Part shown: positions 23,434 through 35,499 of the stretch, in pieces
Position numbering within the stretch: the stretch's first letter is position 1
Layout of the letters: every line of letters starts with the position of its first letter
Assembly: GCF_019649055.1 (NCBI RefSeq)
Contig: NW_026570245.1
Span: 434,001 to 498,000 of the forward strand
Direction: 5' to 3'
From: Paramacrobiotus metropolitanus
Taxonomy: Eukaryota > Tardigrada > Eutardigrada > Parachela > Macrobiotidae
DNA length: 64,000 bases
Translations under genes and position numbers: made by a program
Notes under the pieces: generated by a model
What the model was told of the DNA's origin: nothing
The model's database searches: none
What the model saw: the letters and a program-made list of their open reading frames with translations, nothing else

Positions 23434-26400
23434 TTACAGCCAGTACATCCCGTCGGTATTAATCTTCAGCGTTTCGCGGATTCGCTGCAGAGCGACGCTA
23501 ACGGTTTCCGGATTATCCGAAGCCAAAGGCGGATATCTGTAAATCACACTTTTGAACATCAGAACTGCTTCTTAATGAAACAAAAAGTTCCCGCCTCAAA
23601 ATTTAACCTACTCTTCCTGTCCCAAAATTTGCTTAGCTCTTTCAGCGGCCAGATGCGCATAGTAGACCGGTGCCGGCAGTGAGACACTGCGCGTGGCTCG
23701 CTGATAACCATGGGCCAACGCAAACGCCAGTTCCTGCAGCTGATCAGCCGTGAAATTGCTCTCGTCAACCATAACAACGTAATGAGCCGGTCGCGACGTT
23801 CCCTGCAAAGATGGCATACAGATGCAACTCGATAAAAAGAAGACAAACAGTATTTTACGATATTCCCTCTTCACTTTGCAGTGCTCCAGAGCTTACCTGA
23901 ATTCCGTGATGAGTCGCCTGATACCAATCGAATGTCAAATCCGAACAGATGCCCTTATCAGCAACCGTGCCTATATTATTTCATAACACAATCGGTAAAA
24001 AAAGGTTATTCCACCTTGAAAGCGGCATATGATTACCGGCGGGAACATTCTGTCCGGCTCCCCGTTCGTCTTTTTTATCCGCACAGGATAAACGTGTCTG
24101 ATGCCGTTTTGTCACAATGATCATAGTGATGGGCGGAACTATTTTGTATATTCGTTGGCACGCATCCACTAATCCAATCATTTCCGTTGTTAAAGCCTAA
24201 TTTTGTGATGAAGAGTATGTAAGTTCCAAATGCATATTAACTGTATTTGTGCAGTATGTAGAAGACATAATAATTCTGGTGCTGTACCTGACTATACTGC
24301 CCTTCACTGATACCGTCACGGAAGTAGATAATTCGCTGAGGTGGAATATCTCCGTATTTTTCAAACAGTTTCTTCATAACAGCGCCAAAATTTGGAATTA
24401 TTTCCTGTAAAACATACAGCAAAGATATATCCAGCATCTTCACGAGATAATCTCCGGTAATAGGTATATATGAAAATTTTAAATTACCTGCAATCGTCCG
24501 CGTTCGCCGATTTGAGGTTCCAAAACCGCTTTGTAACGCACAAAATCCTCATCCGTATTGGCCACCACAGCAGCAACCGATGGACGTTTACGAAGACCAG
24601 CGCCTGATAAAACAAACAGTGCGGAATGATTTGTCAGGGAATTCACAAGAAATAAAGGATTTAATCAGTACCTTTTGGATGGGTAACGTCCGCACCAATG
24701 ATCATCGTCTGCAAAAGACGCATATGCTAAATTTTCATTAAAACTATACAAACACTAATGATAATATTATAACCAGATATCAAATTTGTTCTAATACAAC
24801 CGGCAACAAAAAGCACGGACTGCACACCAACCTTAACTCCTTTCAGAAATACAGGGCGACTGAACTTGAAATTCAGACCTCCGAGTTTTACGTTAATTTT
24901 CCGCAGAACATTTGCCAAATTTGGAGTCCTTTCGGCTACCATTCTGACGATGAACTGAGACTTAATCCCGGTCTGCGATCCACTTTCACAGCAGCGTTTA
25001 ATAATCGAATGCCACGGTGATGCCTTTTTCTTGCAGTTCTCAATGAAAATCACCAGCTGAACATTTTGAGGACGTAGCCAATTGATAAAGCCTTCTATTT
25101 CCTGTCCGGGAATATGGCTGACATCTTGTGGTGTATTGATTCGGATCCCCATTCGGCCACCGATCTGCTGTAAATCCGAAACAAAATTCTGGACCTCATA
25201 GCAGTCAATGTAACATAACGTCCACTTGTCAAGATGCACAGGGCTTTCAACTGGATCCCCATCCGCTCGCCAGCTTCCATCTTCAATAGGTCGTGAGCGA
25301 TTACGCTGACTCACGGTGGGCGGCCGGAGGACATGTCCTTCAACCTCCAGCATTTCTCCACCAATTCCCAAGGAGAAGCTGTTCAAAACTGGGTTGGTGT
25401 CATTAATTAGCTGCATTCGCAGTGTCTGGACATCTTGCATACGTAGGGGAGCTGTAATTGTGTAAAGATGTGACGCAATACTGTCACTAAGCGTACCGAG
25501 CTCACAGCTTACCGGCTTTGGAAAATCTCTTGACCATTTCCTCCGCCACCAACGAAGCGACTCGATCCAGGAGCTGCTGGTTTTTCTTTACCACGCAGTA
25601 TTCCATCGGGATGAAGGCACCGTTCGTCATCTATAAGATATACCAACATGTTTTTATCAATTGTGCAACTTGATACACATTTATCGTAGAACGATAATAG
25701 GATTAAGACATAATAAACACTACGTACTCCAGCACTCTCGTGATATCAAGGCTGAAAACTTCCAGCATCAAAATAATAAATCATACAAATACCATAACTA
25801 TCGTTTCATGCCCTACAACTCTGTAACGGCAGCGTTTCACGAAAAACAGTTTGTTGACTCTTACCGTAATGATATACCTAAATAAAATTTTAAAATAATT
25901 ATTATTAATAAAATTTATGCGCTGTACATACGTACGAGTGCACAATATAATAAGTACCTGCGTACATACCTCAACAACTTGTAGACTAGGAAACTGAATA
26001 CGTCTGTGAAGAACGCGAGTGTAATAGTCCGCAACTGTGAAATGTTCCCCATTGTGATTAAATGCTAATGCAGGGGCCGCAGCGCCTTCATCGCGGATCC
26101 GTCGGATAGTGTACGTTTTCTGGTACTCTTGTCGGGTACGGGAATCACGCGTTGGCACTTCCACCTTGAGTCCCTGCAGTTCTTTCTCGCTAATCTCCCG
26201 CGCGAACCTAACCGGGAGACGGAAATCCGATCCATAGGACAATTTTCCTCCCAAATCTTTACAGAACTGCAGAAGAGGCTGTTCTTTATAGAACGCTGAG
26301 CCGGATGTCAGTAAAACAGCGGCAAGGCCATGCATGGCAGCAGATGGGCGCACGCTCTGTGAACAAGACCAGATTATTGCGCTTCTTATTACGGTGTTAA

Positions 26401-28175
26401 CCCCGGTAAGTTTGTACAGCACTCGCATGAAAATTTTATTTATACTTTACTGTACATTTAAACAATTGCACTTTATGATTCATTTTTAATTCTCTTTTGC
26501 GCACCGCGAATAATTTGGAAATGGCCACCCTTCCATCGCGCAGCTGAAAGGTCTGTTCTGGAATGTACAAGCTGCGCCCAATCTCCACCGTTAGCAGAGT
26601 GTCCACCAGCATGGCCTGCCTTAGAATAGTATCCACAGGCCGTATATAATCCTCCGCGGGTGTCGTACCCAGATTTCCACTTTGAAACGCGCCGATAACA
26701 TTGCTCATTCGTTCGCTCCATCTCTTCTGCAACTCCACCGTACACGTGTACGTGCGTTGATCATCCGGCATGGTCGTATCGAACGTGAACGATTCTACGG
26801 CTCCCTCCGTCACATTGGCCAGCAGAAACCCGGCGAAGATTTCATCCGCTTTATTATACGCAATCTCTCCGCCGCGTCCTTGCCCGAGAACCATTCGTGG
26901 ATTGAGCCGGCGAAATTCTTTCATAATATGACGCTTCATGGCGGCTGGCAGTGGAGTGCGCACCGTCCGTTCACCACATCGTGCCGACATACCCAGCGCA
27001 TAGCAGTGGAGCATACCTTTCTTATCCGTAATGTAGAGCGGATAATGGTTGACCTTTAGCATGATCTTGCGTGAACCAGGCTTGCTCGTAGCAAAGCCGC
27101 CAGACAGTGGTCGACGCATTGGTTTTCGTAAATTGTCATCAGTTTTCAATGAATCTGTCGAAGCGCCAGTTCCTGCACTTGACGTCGCAACAGCGCTGGA
27201 CCTGTTTGTCGCTTGTCCGGATGTACTGGCCTCTCCCAGATTCAGTGCCTCCATGTTTACTGCCGGTGAAGGTGCGGCCGCACTCGGACTGGTCACGCTG
27301 GATGGAGCAACCGACCGAATCTAATTTTAAGACGAAATATCTTCAATGATTTTGACCGGAGAAAATATTTTACTGTTTACAGCGTTTTTGTCGTAGGATA
27401 CTCGTAACTCTCAGATGCTTGAACATGCAGAAAATTTAAAAGTCTCTGTTATCGCTGCTTCTGCACATGGTCCTGCACAAGCTCCACGATTAAACACAAG
27501 AAGAACAAAATTCTAACAGCCTCAGTACTAAATCATAATCTGTTCTAATCATAATGGTAACGTAAATTATTATTCCAAAAAACTCTTTCTACAGTACAAA
27601 CACACGCTGCACAGTTTAAAATTAAATCTACTCTGGAGTCTTAAACTGACCACTCGTGACTCGACCATTAAATTTTTTATTTAGACGTTTAATACACAGA
27701 ACCATATCATTTCACTGTTTTCACAATACATTTTTCTCCTACCAAATGTGCAGTACAGACTACAAGAAACGCATAGCACGTGTATTTAATAGAACATAGA
27801 TAACAAAATTATTGTCTAAATAGAGAAACCAGTATTTCCTCTGAAATCTTCATTACTTACCGAGGATTGAGAGGACCAAGCTGAGGGAGCAGTGGCGGCC
27901 GCTGGAGCAGGGCCTCGATTCCAAAAGCTGGCCCCACCGGATGCGTTGGGCAGTGGTCCTGTTCCTTGCTGGGAAGAAATAATGCGAGGAGCGGGATGGC
28001 TCGCCGGAATGTTCACATTGGGACCAGGTGGACGGGCAGAACGAGACGGGGCTGGCGCTGGGTTGCGGGCAGTGGACGGGATAGGTGGTCCATAATTACT
28101 TCCTCGACCACGTCCACCGCGGTTGTTATACCCACCACGCTGATTTCCTTCACGACCACGTCTCTGGTCAGCCAT
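23434..28175 (-). CDS. Argonaute (slicer-type AGO) protein
   Basis: Small-RNA-guided RNase of the RISC complex. Twelve exons: 28175-27861, 27320-26451, 26356-25970, 25630-25513, 25451-24832, 24708-24672, 24603-24488, 24404-24288, 24196-24037, 23970-23897, 23802-23612 and 23536-23434; about 1035 residues. The N-terminus is an RGG-rich tail ([20 protein letters not shown]) then a Pro/Ser/Ala-rich region. N and linker-1 domains follow; PAZ begins near [10 protein letters not shown]. The MID region includes [23 protein letters not shown] has all four slicer residues: IIGADVTHP (Asp about 777), the Glu of EIIPNF (about 822), [10 protein letters not shown] (Asp about 851) and APVYYAHL (His about 988). 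QGTSRPAHY is the AGO-type signature. The C-terminus is MYWL rather than the usual MYFA. The exon 2/3 junction before PAZ is the weakest boundary. Divergence leaves open whether it belongs to the miRNA or siRNA class. Confidence 0.93.
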
Positions 28176-30294
28176 AATTATCAAGTATTCGCGGATGTTG
28201 AAATATTACGTGTGTACGACGAACTATTCAAACGGAGGAAAGCCTCACTTTCAGGAGACAGCAGACTGATGGAGATGAAAATACTGAAACTGCTTTGCCA
28301 AGAAATACTAGTACTTATTCAATACTCGATCGTATGGTCGAGCAAGCCAGAATGCCAGTTATAACTCACTGATGTCATCGCACACGATTATCTGCGGGTC
28401 ATGCAGTTCATTCGGTATGTAGAAGGCTAAACAAGCATGCAAACACAGAATAACAGAAGTTTCTATAAATTTCTGGAATTTGCGGTGGCTTTTATAGTGG
28501 CACTGACACCGCCAGCCGACGTGTTGGCTGTTGGCATCATGTGAGGGAAAACTTTATGCTTATGCGCTATGTGGTTCAATTCGTGTGGCTCTTGTTTTAC
28601 GTAGGCGCTGCACGGTTGAAACGGGCAAGCCTAATATAACATATGGCAGACGTAGTCTGTCTATATATTATATTAGTATAGGATCCAGCGTGTAACTGAA
28701 AGGTCAGAACTCTCTAAGTGAAAGGTCAGAATGATTCTGTCTGTTCTGAGCTTTTGCGTCTGTCTATCCTCTAACGCGGAAAAGATGGAAAGTAAAGGAC
28801 ACTAAAGGTTAGCCTCAATCCTGTCTGTTCAGTTGCCGATTCTCTGTCGGATTCCCTTTGAGTAGTGAAGAGATGCTGTACATCAGTACATGTATCGCAA
28901 AGCTAGATGGTCGGTATTCCAACAACAATCATACACGTAGGGCAGCAGGCTTGCATTCTTATTGTCCTGCGACAGTATTAGCGGACGACTCACCTCACTC
29001 TCCATACTATCTGCGCTCAGAAAAAAATTATTGAACTGGAACACTTAATTGCTCGTTTCCCAGGACAAGAATGCTGTGTCCAGAATGAACAGTGCATGTC
29101 AAAATAACGTATTGCTATACATCAGAATAGTTCAGGCATTCCGAAATTCTACCCTAGAAAATCCACGTTGGAACTGGACAACTCGTACGCAGATGAACGC
29201 ATGGTTCCGATGTAAATGGCATCAGTGAAGTTTGTATTTTCCTCTCCAATATCCACACCGAATTTCTTTTGCACGACTGCAGTGTTTTACAAAGGAAGCC
29301 CAAATAGATCGAAAACTGCACCCATGTCACCGGTGTAGCCATAATGAAAGGGAACACTGGAAGCGATGTTCCGGTGGTATGGGTGCACTTTTTCGATCTA
29401 TTTAGGCTTCCTTTGTAAAATACTGCAGTCGCGGAAAAGAAATTCGGTGAGACGGTAAAATGTAGCTTTTTTTTCAAATTTTTCACTGCATATTTTTATT
29501 ATGTAATAATGATATAACCACCGCCTACGTATTCAATTCCTCTACGGAGGAATTGTCACGAATGTGTTTTTATGAGTAAGTACTTATTCAAATGAATCAT
29601 CAACAACACTTGCACAACATGCACTGTACAGGTTGCATTTATAACTCTGAATTGTAAACTTCGTATTTTATCTGTTGTTTTTATGTGCGCTTGATAAAAT
29701 TGCATTGGCTTAATTTTAGAATGTGCAATGTAAAGCAGTCGACGATTTAATATTTTGATAGTGCCGATGCCGGTTACAAACTTATATCCTACCAGATTCA
29801 AGACCAACAGCGTATTAATTACAGTATTAATAATTAAGATCTACAGTATTCTGCATTCTCCACGTAGTTTATACGCAGTGTGAAGTGTAAAACGAAAACC
29901 TTTGTATGTATTAAAAAAGTAATTAAACTACTCACATGGTGGTTTTGTAAATACTAAATTGGTATTCAAAAGTCCGAAATGCAAACCAGGATAAAGCAGT
30001 AGCTTAATTCGGTTCGCTGAACATAAAACCGAAAAACTGGTTATGCTACGTATTATTCAAGCTGGATTTTACAGGCTAAAGCTGCGAACTGAATCATGTA
30101 CGCAAACAACTTTCTTTACTCGTAAATGCTTAGTGATCCAATGCATATCAACAACGACCAAATAGCCGTAAGCAGCAAGCATCCAGCAATAACCATATTT
30201 GGTAACAATAAAAGAGTAAAATTTTCAAACAGACCGGAAGTCAATAAAACTCTTGATACAGTTTTCAACGAAACCAATAACCAGCGGTCCAGCA
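28176..30294. other. Intergenic, contains long inverted repeat
   Basis: About 2.1 kb between the 5' end of the Argonaute gene and the 3' end of MCCC1. Besides the inverted repeat at 29258-29447 there is a repeated tgaaaggtcagaa motif near 28700-28730. No coding sequence recognised. Confidence 0.5.
29258..29447. repeat. Inverted repeat with about 76-bp arms
   Basis: The left arm 29258-29333 (starting ccgaatttctttt) and the right arm 29371-29447 are near reverse complements. Shared blocks include gactgcagt.ttttacaaagg, aaatagatcgaaaa and tgcaccca. A 37-bp loop separates them. The arms differ by about eight to ten substitutions plus a one-base indel, so this is not a very recent insertion. It fits a MITE/foldback element or a long hairpin locus. 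The open frame that crosses it is a by-product. Confidence 0.88.
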
Positions 30295-33200
30295 CTAATT
30301 ATTTTGAGAATTTTTTCCCTTGTCCGTTCCGGTTTCCGATTCCTCGTAGTACACTAGCTGATCGCCTTTCTTGACATTATCTCCGGGCTTATAGGCCACC
30401 TTCTTGATCACTCCGGCCTTGGGAGCCTTGATTACATACTACAAAGCAAAATCATTCAGTGGACAGCTAAGAAATATGTACAGTCAAAGTATCACTATTA
30501 TCCAACAAAAACAACACACATTCAGCATTTAATCATAATATCAAGTGATAATTGGGAATTATATTTTCTATCCAAGCCTGAACGTAATTTGGTCCCAGAG
30601 CGCCTACCTCCATCTTCATAGCAATCATGACAATCAGCGGATCACCGGCACTGACATTCTGACCGGGCTGAACCAGGATCTTTTCCACGACGCCCGGCAT
30701 CGGCGCTATGGCTTCGCCGGCACCGCCTTGACCATGCGACAGGAGAGATTCGTATTTGTGTGCAGGCAGATCATATGTCGTGCTTCCGTTCTATGAAGTA
30801 CCAAAGACCAGTTAAAGGCCCTAGAAATACGCTTAAAAGCTGAAATGATGTTGATAAAGCACAATAATAATTATCCAGGTGAGACAAACAGCACTCATGG
30901 CGTGCAAATCAAAACACTTCCTGCATACGAAATATGGATTACAGCAAAACTTAAGTAAGTAACTATTCATAGCACGTATTATAAGGTATAGTTCATACGT
31001 AAGAAATACATAAGTAAGTAGTTGGCACGATTTTGAAATCATTATAAACACATGATTAATAGCCACGTAATACTCTGTGCATTACACCAAATCTGCTAAG
31101 TTATACGATTTTACAAACGTTAATGAAAAAATAATGCCAATTAAAATTTCGAAAGCAGTATAGGTATCGTACTCTACCTTTCGGAACAACTGTATTTGTC
31201 CATCACTGGAGACCAACTTAAATCGACTGCCCCGTCCGTCCACCAGCGCTTTAATCTCCCAGGCCCCATCCTTCTCCGCACCCTGCCCCTCCACCACCAT
31301 CTCCTTCCCAAGACACTTTAACACATACTTCCCACCGGCACCCGACACCACCTGTACGTCATAATCTTTGCCTCCCGCACGTAGTCGGACATTCCGTGTC
31401 GGTGCATGGTTCATCCTCCAGTTCTTCTCAACATCAAAGGGATCGGAGAACAAATCCACGGGGGCACGCGATGCGGCCGAGGAGGATAACAAAACACCCA
31501 GGGCTGCTTCTGCTAGAGAAGTGGGGTCCGCTGACGATGCATCGGGGAATAGTTCTTTAAAATGCTCTTTTATGAAGTCGGTGTGGACTTCCGCTGCTTG
31601 AAAGGACGGATTGTCGCATAAACGCGCAAGGAAGTTGATATTCGTCGGCAAACCGGAAATCTGCAAAAGAAGCGTTTATTAACAAGCACAAAACCAAGAG
31701 TTCGTAAAGAGAGTAAACATGTTTATTTTTAGTTTCAACAGAATTGTTTTGACAAAAAAACCTTACTGTATGGCTGAACCAGAAAAATCACCGAAACTCT
31801 GCGCAAATCTGAAAATGCAATTTAAAAACTCACATGGTATCCGTTGAGCAAATTTCTAAGTTTCTGCAAGGCGGTCGCTCGATCTTCTCCCCAGACAACT
31901 AGTTTGGCAATCATAGGATCATAATGTACCGAGACCTAAAACAGGCAACGTCAAGCACACATATGTATCTGTACAGTAAGTTACGATGTAACAGGAAACA
32001 AATAAAATATCAAAAGGATCATTTTCAAACCTCGTCGCCTTGTCGTACTCCACTCTCCACCCTGACGGTGCCGCCAAACTGCGCTGGATCAAAATCGACA
32101 CTCAAATGCGTCAGCGGGCCAGCGCCGGGCATAAAATTATCCTCGGGATTCTCCGCATACACGCGCGCTTCAAAGGAGTGCCCGTTAATGCGCAGATCCT
32201 TCTGCTGCATCGGTAACGGCTCTCCCGCTGCCACTTTCAGCTGCCAGGCCACGAGATCAGTGCCGGTGATCATTTCCGTAACGGGATGCTCCACCTGCAG
32301 GCGGGTGTTCATTTCCATGAAATAAAACGCATGTTGTTTGGAATCCAGGATAAATTCCACGGTTCCGGCGCCCACGTAATCCACGGCTTTAGCAGCACGT
32401 ACGGCGGCTTCGCCGATAGATTTACGCGTTTCCCAGCTGATGCCCGGAGCCGGTGCTTCTTCGATGATTTTCTGATGGCGTCGCTGGACGGAGCAGTCGC
32501 GCTCGAAGAGGTATACACAGTTCCCGTAGTGATCACCGAAGACCTGGACTTCCACATGCCTAGCAAATCAAGCAGATGGAATGGTAACCACTAACCAGGA
32601 AAGTATGAACTACTAATATCTGCTACGGAACACGATAAACTGCGAAGGATACAAAACACAAGGTGCAAGTTTCCAAGTTCACAAAACACAAGATAATCAG
32701 CAGACTAATCAAATTTAGTAATTACGCATCCAAACTGTCAATGATGACGGATTATGGATAAAAAAAGGCATCAAACAGCAGCCAAAACTTATGTACGTAT
32801 CTGAAGATACAAAAAATCACGAAACTGAAAGCATTAAATTCATAATCAAGTCAATGGTAATAATTTAAAACTTCTGATATGTGCTAGTCAATCATTTATT
32901 CAGATTTCAGCAGATGAAAAAATTTAATCGACGCTATATCGCAAAAATTTAAACACCCAGGAAAACCAGTATACTGGAAATAACTTTTCAGAAACGTTTT
33001 AGGATACCTTGGCCGCTGGACATATTTTTCCACCAGCATAGCATCATCTCCAAACGATTTGATGGATTCCCGTTTGGCTGATTCCAGCTGCTGATCAAAC
33101 TCCCCTTCATGCATGGCTACTCGCATTCCCTATGGAAAACAATTCCCCACAGTTTCCGACCTGGATATACTTCCATTTTAATACTCCGCTTCCATTGTAT

Positions 33201-34631
33201 TTACCTTGCCACCGCCGCCACGGAAGGCCTTGATCATAACCGGAAACCCGATCTTTTTCGCTTCCGCTCGCAGTCTCTCCACATTCTGATCATCACCATG
33301 GTATCCCTGTATCACCGGGACGCCGGCTGCCTCCATCAAAGTTTTGGAAGTGCTTTTAATGCCCATGTCGCGAATGGAGCGCGGCGAAGGTCCAATGAAG
33401 ACGATATCATTATCAGCACAGAGCTGAGCGAATTCCGGACTCTGACTGAGAAATCCGTAGCCCGGATGGATGGCTTGAGCGCCGCTGTTTAGAGCTGCGT
33501 CGATGATGCGCTTGGCGTTCAGGTAACTTTCGTTGGTTGATGCTGGACCGATGCGGTACGCTTCATCCGCCTGTACAACCAATCAATCACAATTTTCAAA
33601 ATAATCAGATTGTATTTTGTGGTGAAAAATGCTTCTATATGTACTATATTACGCACAAATATGGGTATGACTGGCTAACATTTCGGTGACTAAAATTTTA
33701 TTTCTAAAATTTAATAAGCCGATAAAGATAAAGAATAAGCCGATAAAGAGCTAATTCTACAAACTAAAAAATTCAAAAACGCATGCAAAAATTGCACTTT
33801 TATCAGACACATTCGAAAATGAAGTACTTATTCATGAGCAGAAAGATGATATGCATTCAAAAGTTACGTCTACCAAGATATTTCGATAATGATAAAATTA
33901 AGCTACAATTAAAAATTACAAAAAAAATTATTAAAACACAAAATAAATATTAAAACATTAAAATTTCTAAAAATAACCTGCAAGCGAAAAAAGCAGTGCC
34001 CATTTGTGGTAAAAGGCACCTGTGCAAATACAGGAAAAAATAACGCCAAAAATTTATATCACGAACGAACGCGCTTATTAAAAATCGGCTAGATCGCTAT
34101 TATTGCAACACTGACTGCAAAGTTCTGATTTCGAAAAACAAGTCTGACAAATACGGCACCAACAGATCGGTAGTCTTACCATGTCAACATGTAAGGACGC
34201 ACGATCCGGATCGCTGTAAACCGCCACCGTGTCGATGCCCATCTTTCGGGCTGTTCGTATGATACGACAGGCGATTTCGCCTCGATTGGCAATGAGGATT
34301 TTGGAGAGATTCCTTCTGGCAATCTCTGCAATATTCATTCGCTGTTTAAAGATTTTCCTCGCACATTCTCCCACCACTACCAGCAATGTATGCGAAATTT
34401 AGTCTAACCTGGCGTTGACTGCTCCGGAGACGGTTTCGCAGATGCGTGCGGGATCTGTGCGAGCGCACATGTTTGAGCGTGGAACCTGGAAGCGGATGAA
34501 AACCAAAATGAATTAATTTTAAAGGCGCACGCATTCCAAACTGCACATGCCAAACTCGTTCGTTCGTACCTTGCGCGGAATCCTTGCTGCAGCTGTGCAT
34601 GCCGACAGAACAATCGTATCATTTTATCCAT
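30295..34631 (-). CDS. MCCC1: Methylcrotonoyl-CoA carboxylase subunit alpha (biotin-containing)
   Basis: Mitochondrial enzyme of leucine breakdown; this subunit carries biotin and carboxylates it with ATP and bicarbonate. Ten exons: 34631-34570, 34485-34409, 34325-34180, 33570-33205, 33129-33008, 32559-32031, 31935-31834, 31660-31178, 30790-30608 and 30438-30295; 737 residues, close to the human length (725). The N-terminus ([20 protein letters not shown]) is a likely mitochondrial targeting sequence. Biotin carboxylase motifs include [29 protein letters not shown], the ATP-grasp glycine loop [20 protein letters not shown] and [16 protein letters not shown]. The C-terminal biotinyl domain has the lysine motif AMKME (Lys about 688), split from [10 protein letters not shown] by an intron. 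MGIKSTSK and YHGDDQN favour MCC over propionyl- or pyruvate carboxylase. The exon 3 acceptor was chosen to avoid a 32-bp intron. Confidence 0.95.
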
Positions 34632-35499
34632 TTTTAGGAGAATAAAAAACTATTCGAATAGGATAATGTGGCTGAAGCTATGGTGGTACTTGGGAACCAC
34701 ATTGAATTTCTCCAGCTGACTGACAGCTATGGTGAATTGTGCCAGAAAAAGTGGATTTTCATTTCACGTCAGAAATGCATTCGGCGCTGTGGCAGGATCA
34801 TACAGCCGACAGCTGACTTGAACGGTGATTCCACTACCATTTACCCCAGTCCATTTCCAGTTTTCCTTGCTAATAAAACTTTCCATTTTAAAAACGCTTG
34901 CCAGTGGGCCGACAGCCGGCGTATTACAAATTATTAACTACTAACAAGTAACAAGTAACAACTAACTGCTAACAACAACAGGAGCAACAAATTGTTTATT
35001 ATTTGCTATACCTAGAGTAACCAGTAACATGAATATATCGTATAAGTCAGTACCGTAACGTCCGTAAGTACTTTGTAGTAGTGAGTACTGGGCTTTTGAA
35101 TTTTTTGTAAGTACAGTACAGTAAATCTTTCATTTAGGATTTTCGATCAGCGTATTTCACGCTGACCGTTCTCGGGGGTACGGAAGTCCTCTTTTTTTCT
35201 GAACAATACAACCAAAATACGCAACGGTGAGCAGTCGCAATATACTTTCAATAAGCACAAATATGACTGGCAGGAATAAAATTTTTAAATGTTGACGCAG
35301 CTTAGTACTGCCTCTACCCTTCATGCAGGAGAACGGTACCGCACCCATAGGAAGAAATAAAACTATTTGCAGAAGGATTGACAAAATTAATATCTTTCCA
35401 TCACTGTGTTCAGTGTTCACTAAGCAGGTTACATTTTAATTTGGCACCTTGTGCCACAGGAGCAAGCCTGGATAACCTTAGCGTCATGATATCATTAAT
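34632..35499. other. Intergenic, with AAC-rich simple sequence
   Basis: About 0.87 kb between the MCCC1 start and the ERM gene stop (both minus strand). A simple-sequence patch of taacaa/caaca units spans roughly 34925-34990. An open minus-strand frame at 35157-35420 is hydrophobic but has no family resemblance. No ERM actin-binding tail exon was found here. Confidence 0.45.

Noticed and set aside
26473-26745. Overlapping minus-strand frame starting [11 protein letters not shown]
   Set aside because: Frame-shifted shadow of the Argonaute exon 2; no independent homology.
29154-29486. 110-codon open frame on the minus strand
   Set aside because: It runs across an inverted repeat and has no homology; the opposite arms encode unrelated peptides.
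34325-34376. Upstream acceptor at 34376 for MCCC1 exon 3
   Set aside because: It would leave an intron of only 32 bp, shorter than any other seen here.
30295-34631. Propionyl-CoA or pyruvate carboxylase
   Set aside because: No carboxyltransferase or pyruvate carboxylase extension follows, and motifs such as [15 protein letters not shown] and the length match MCCC1.
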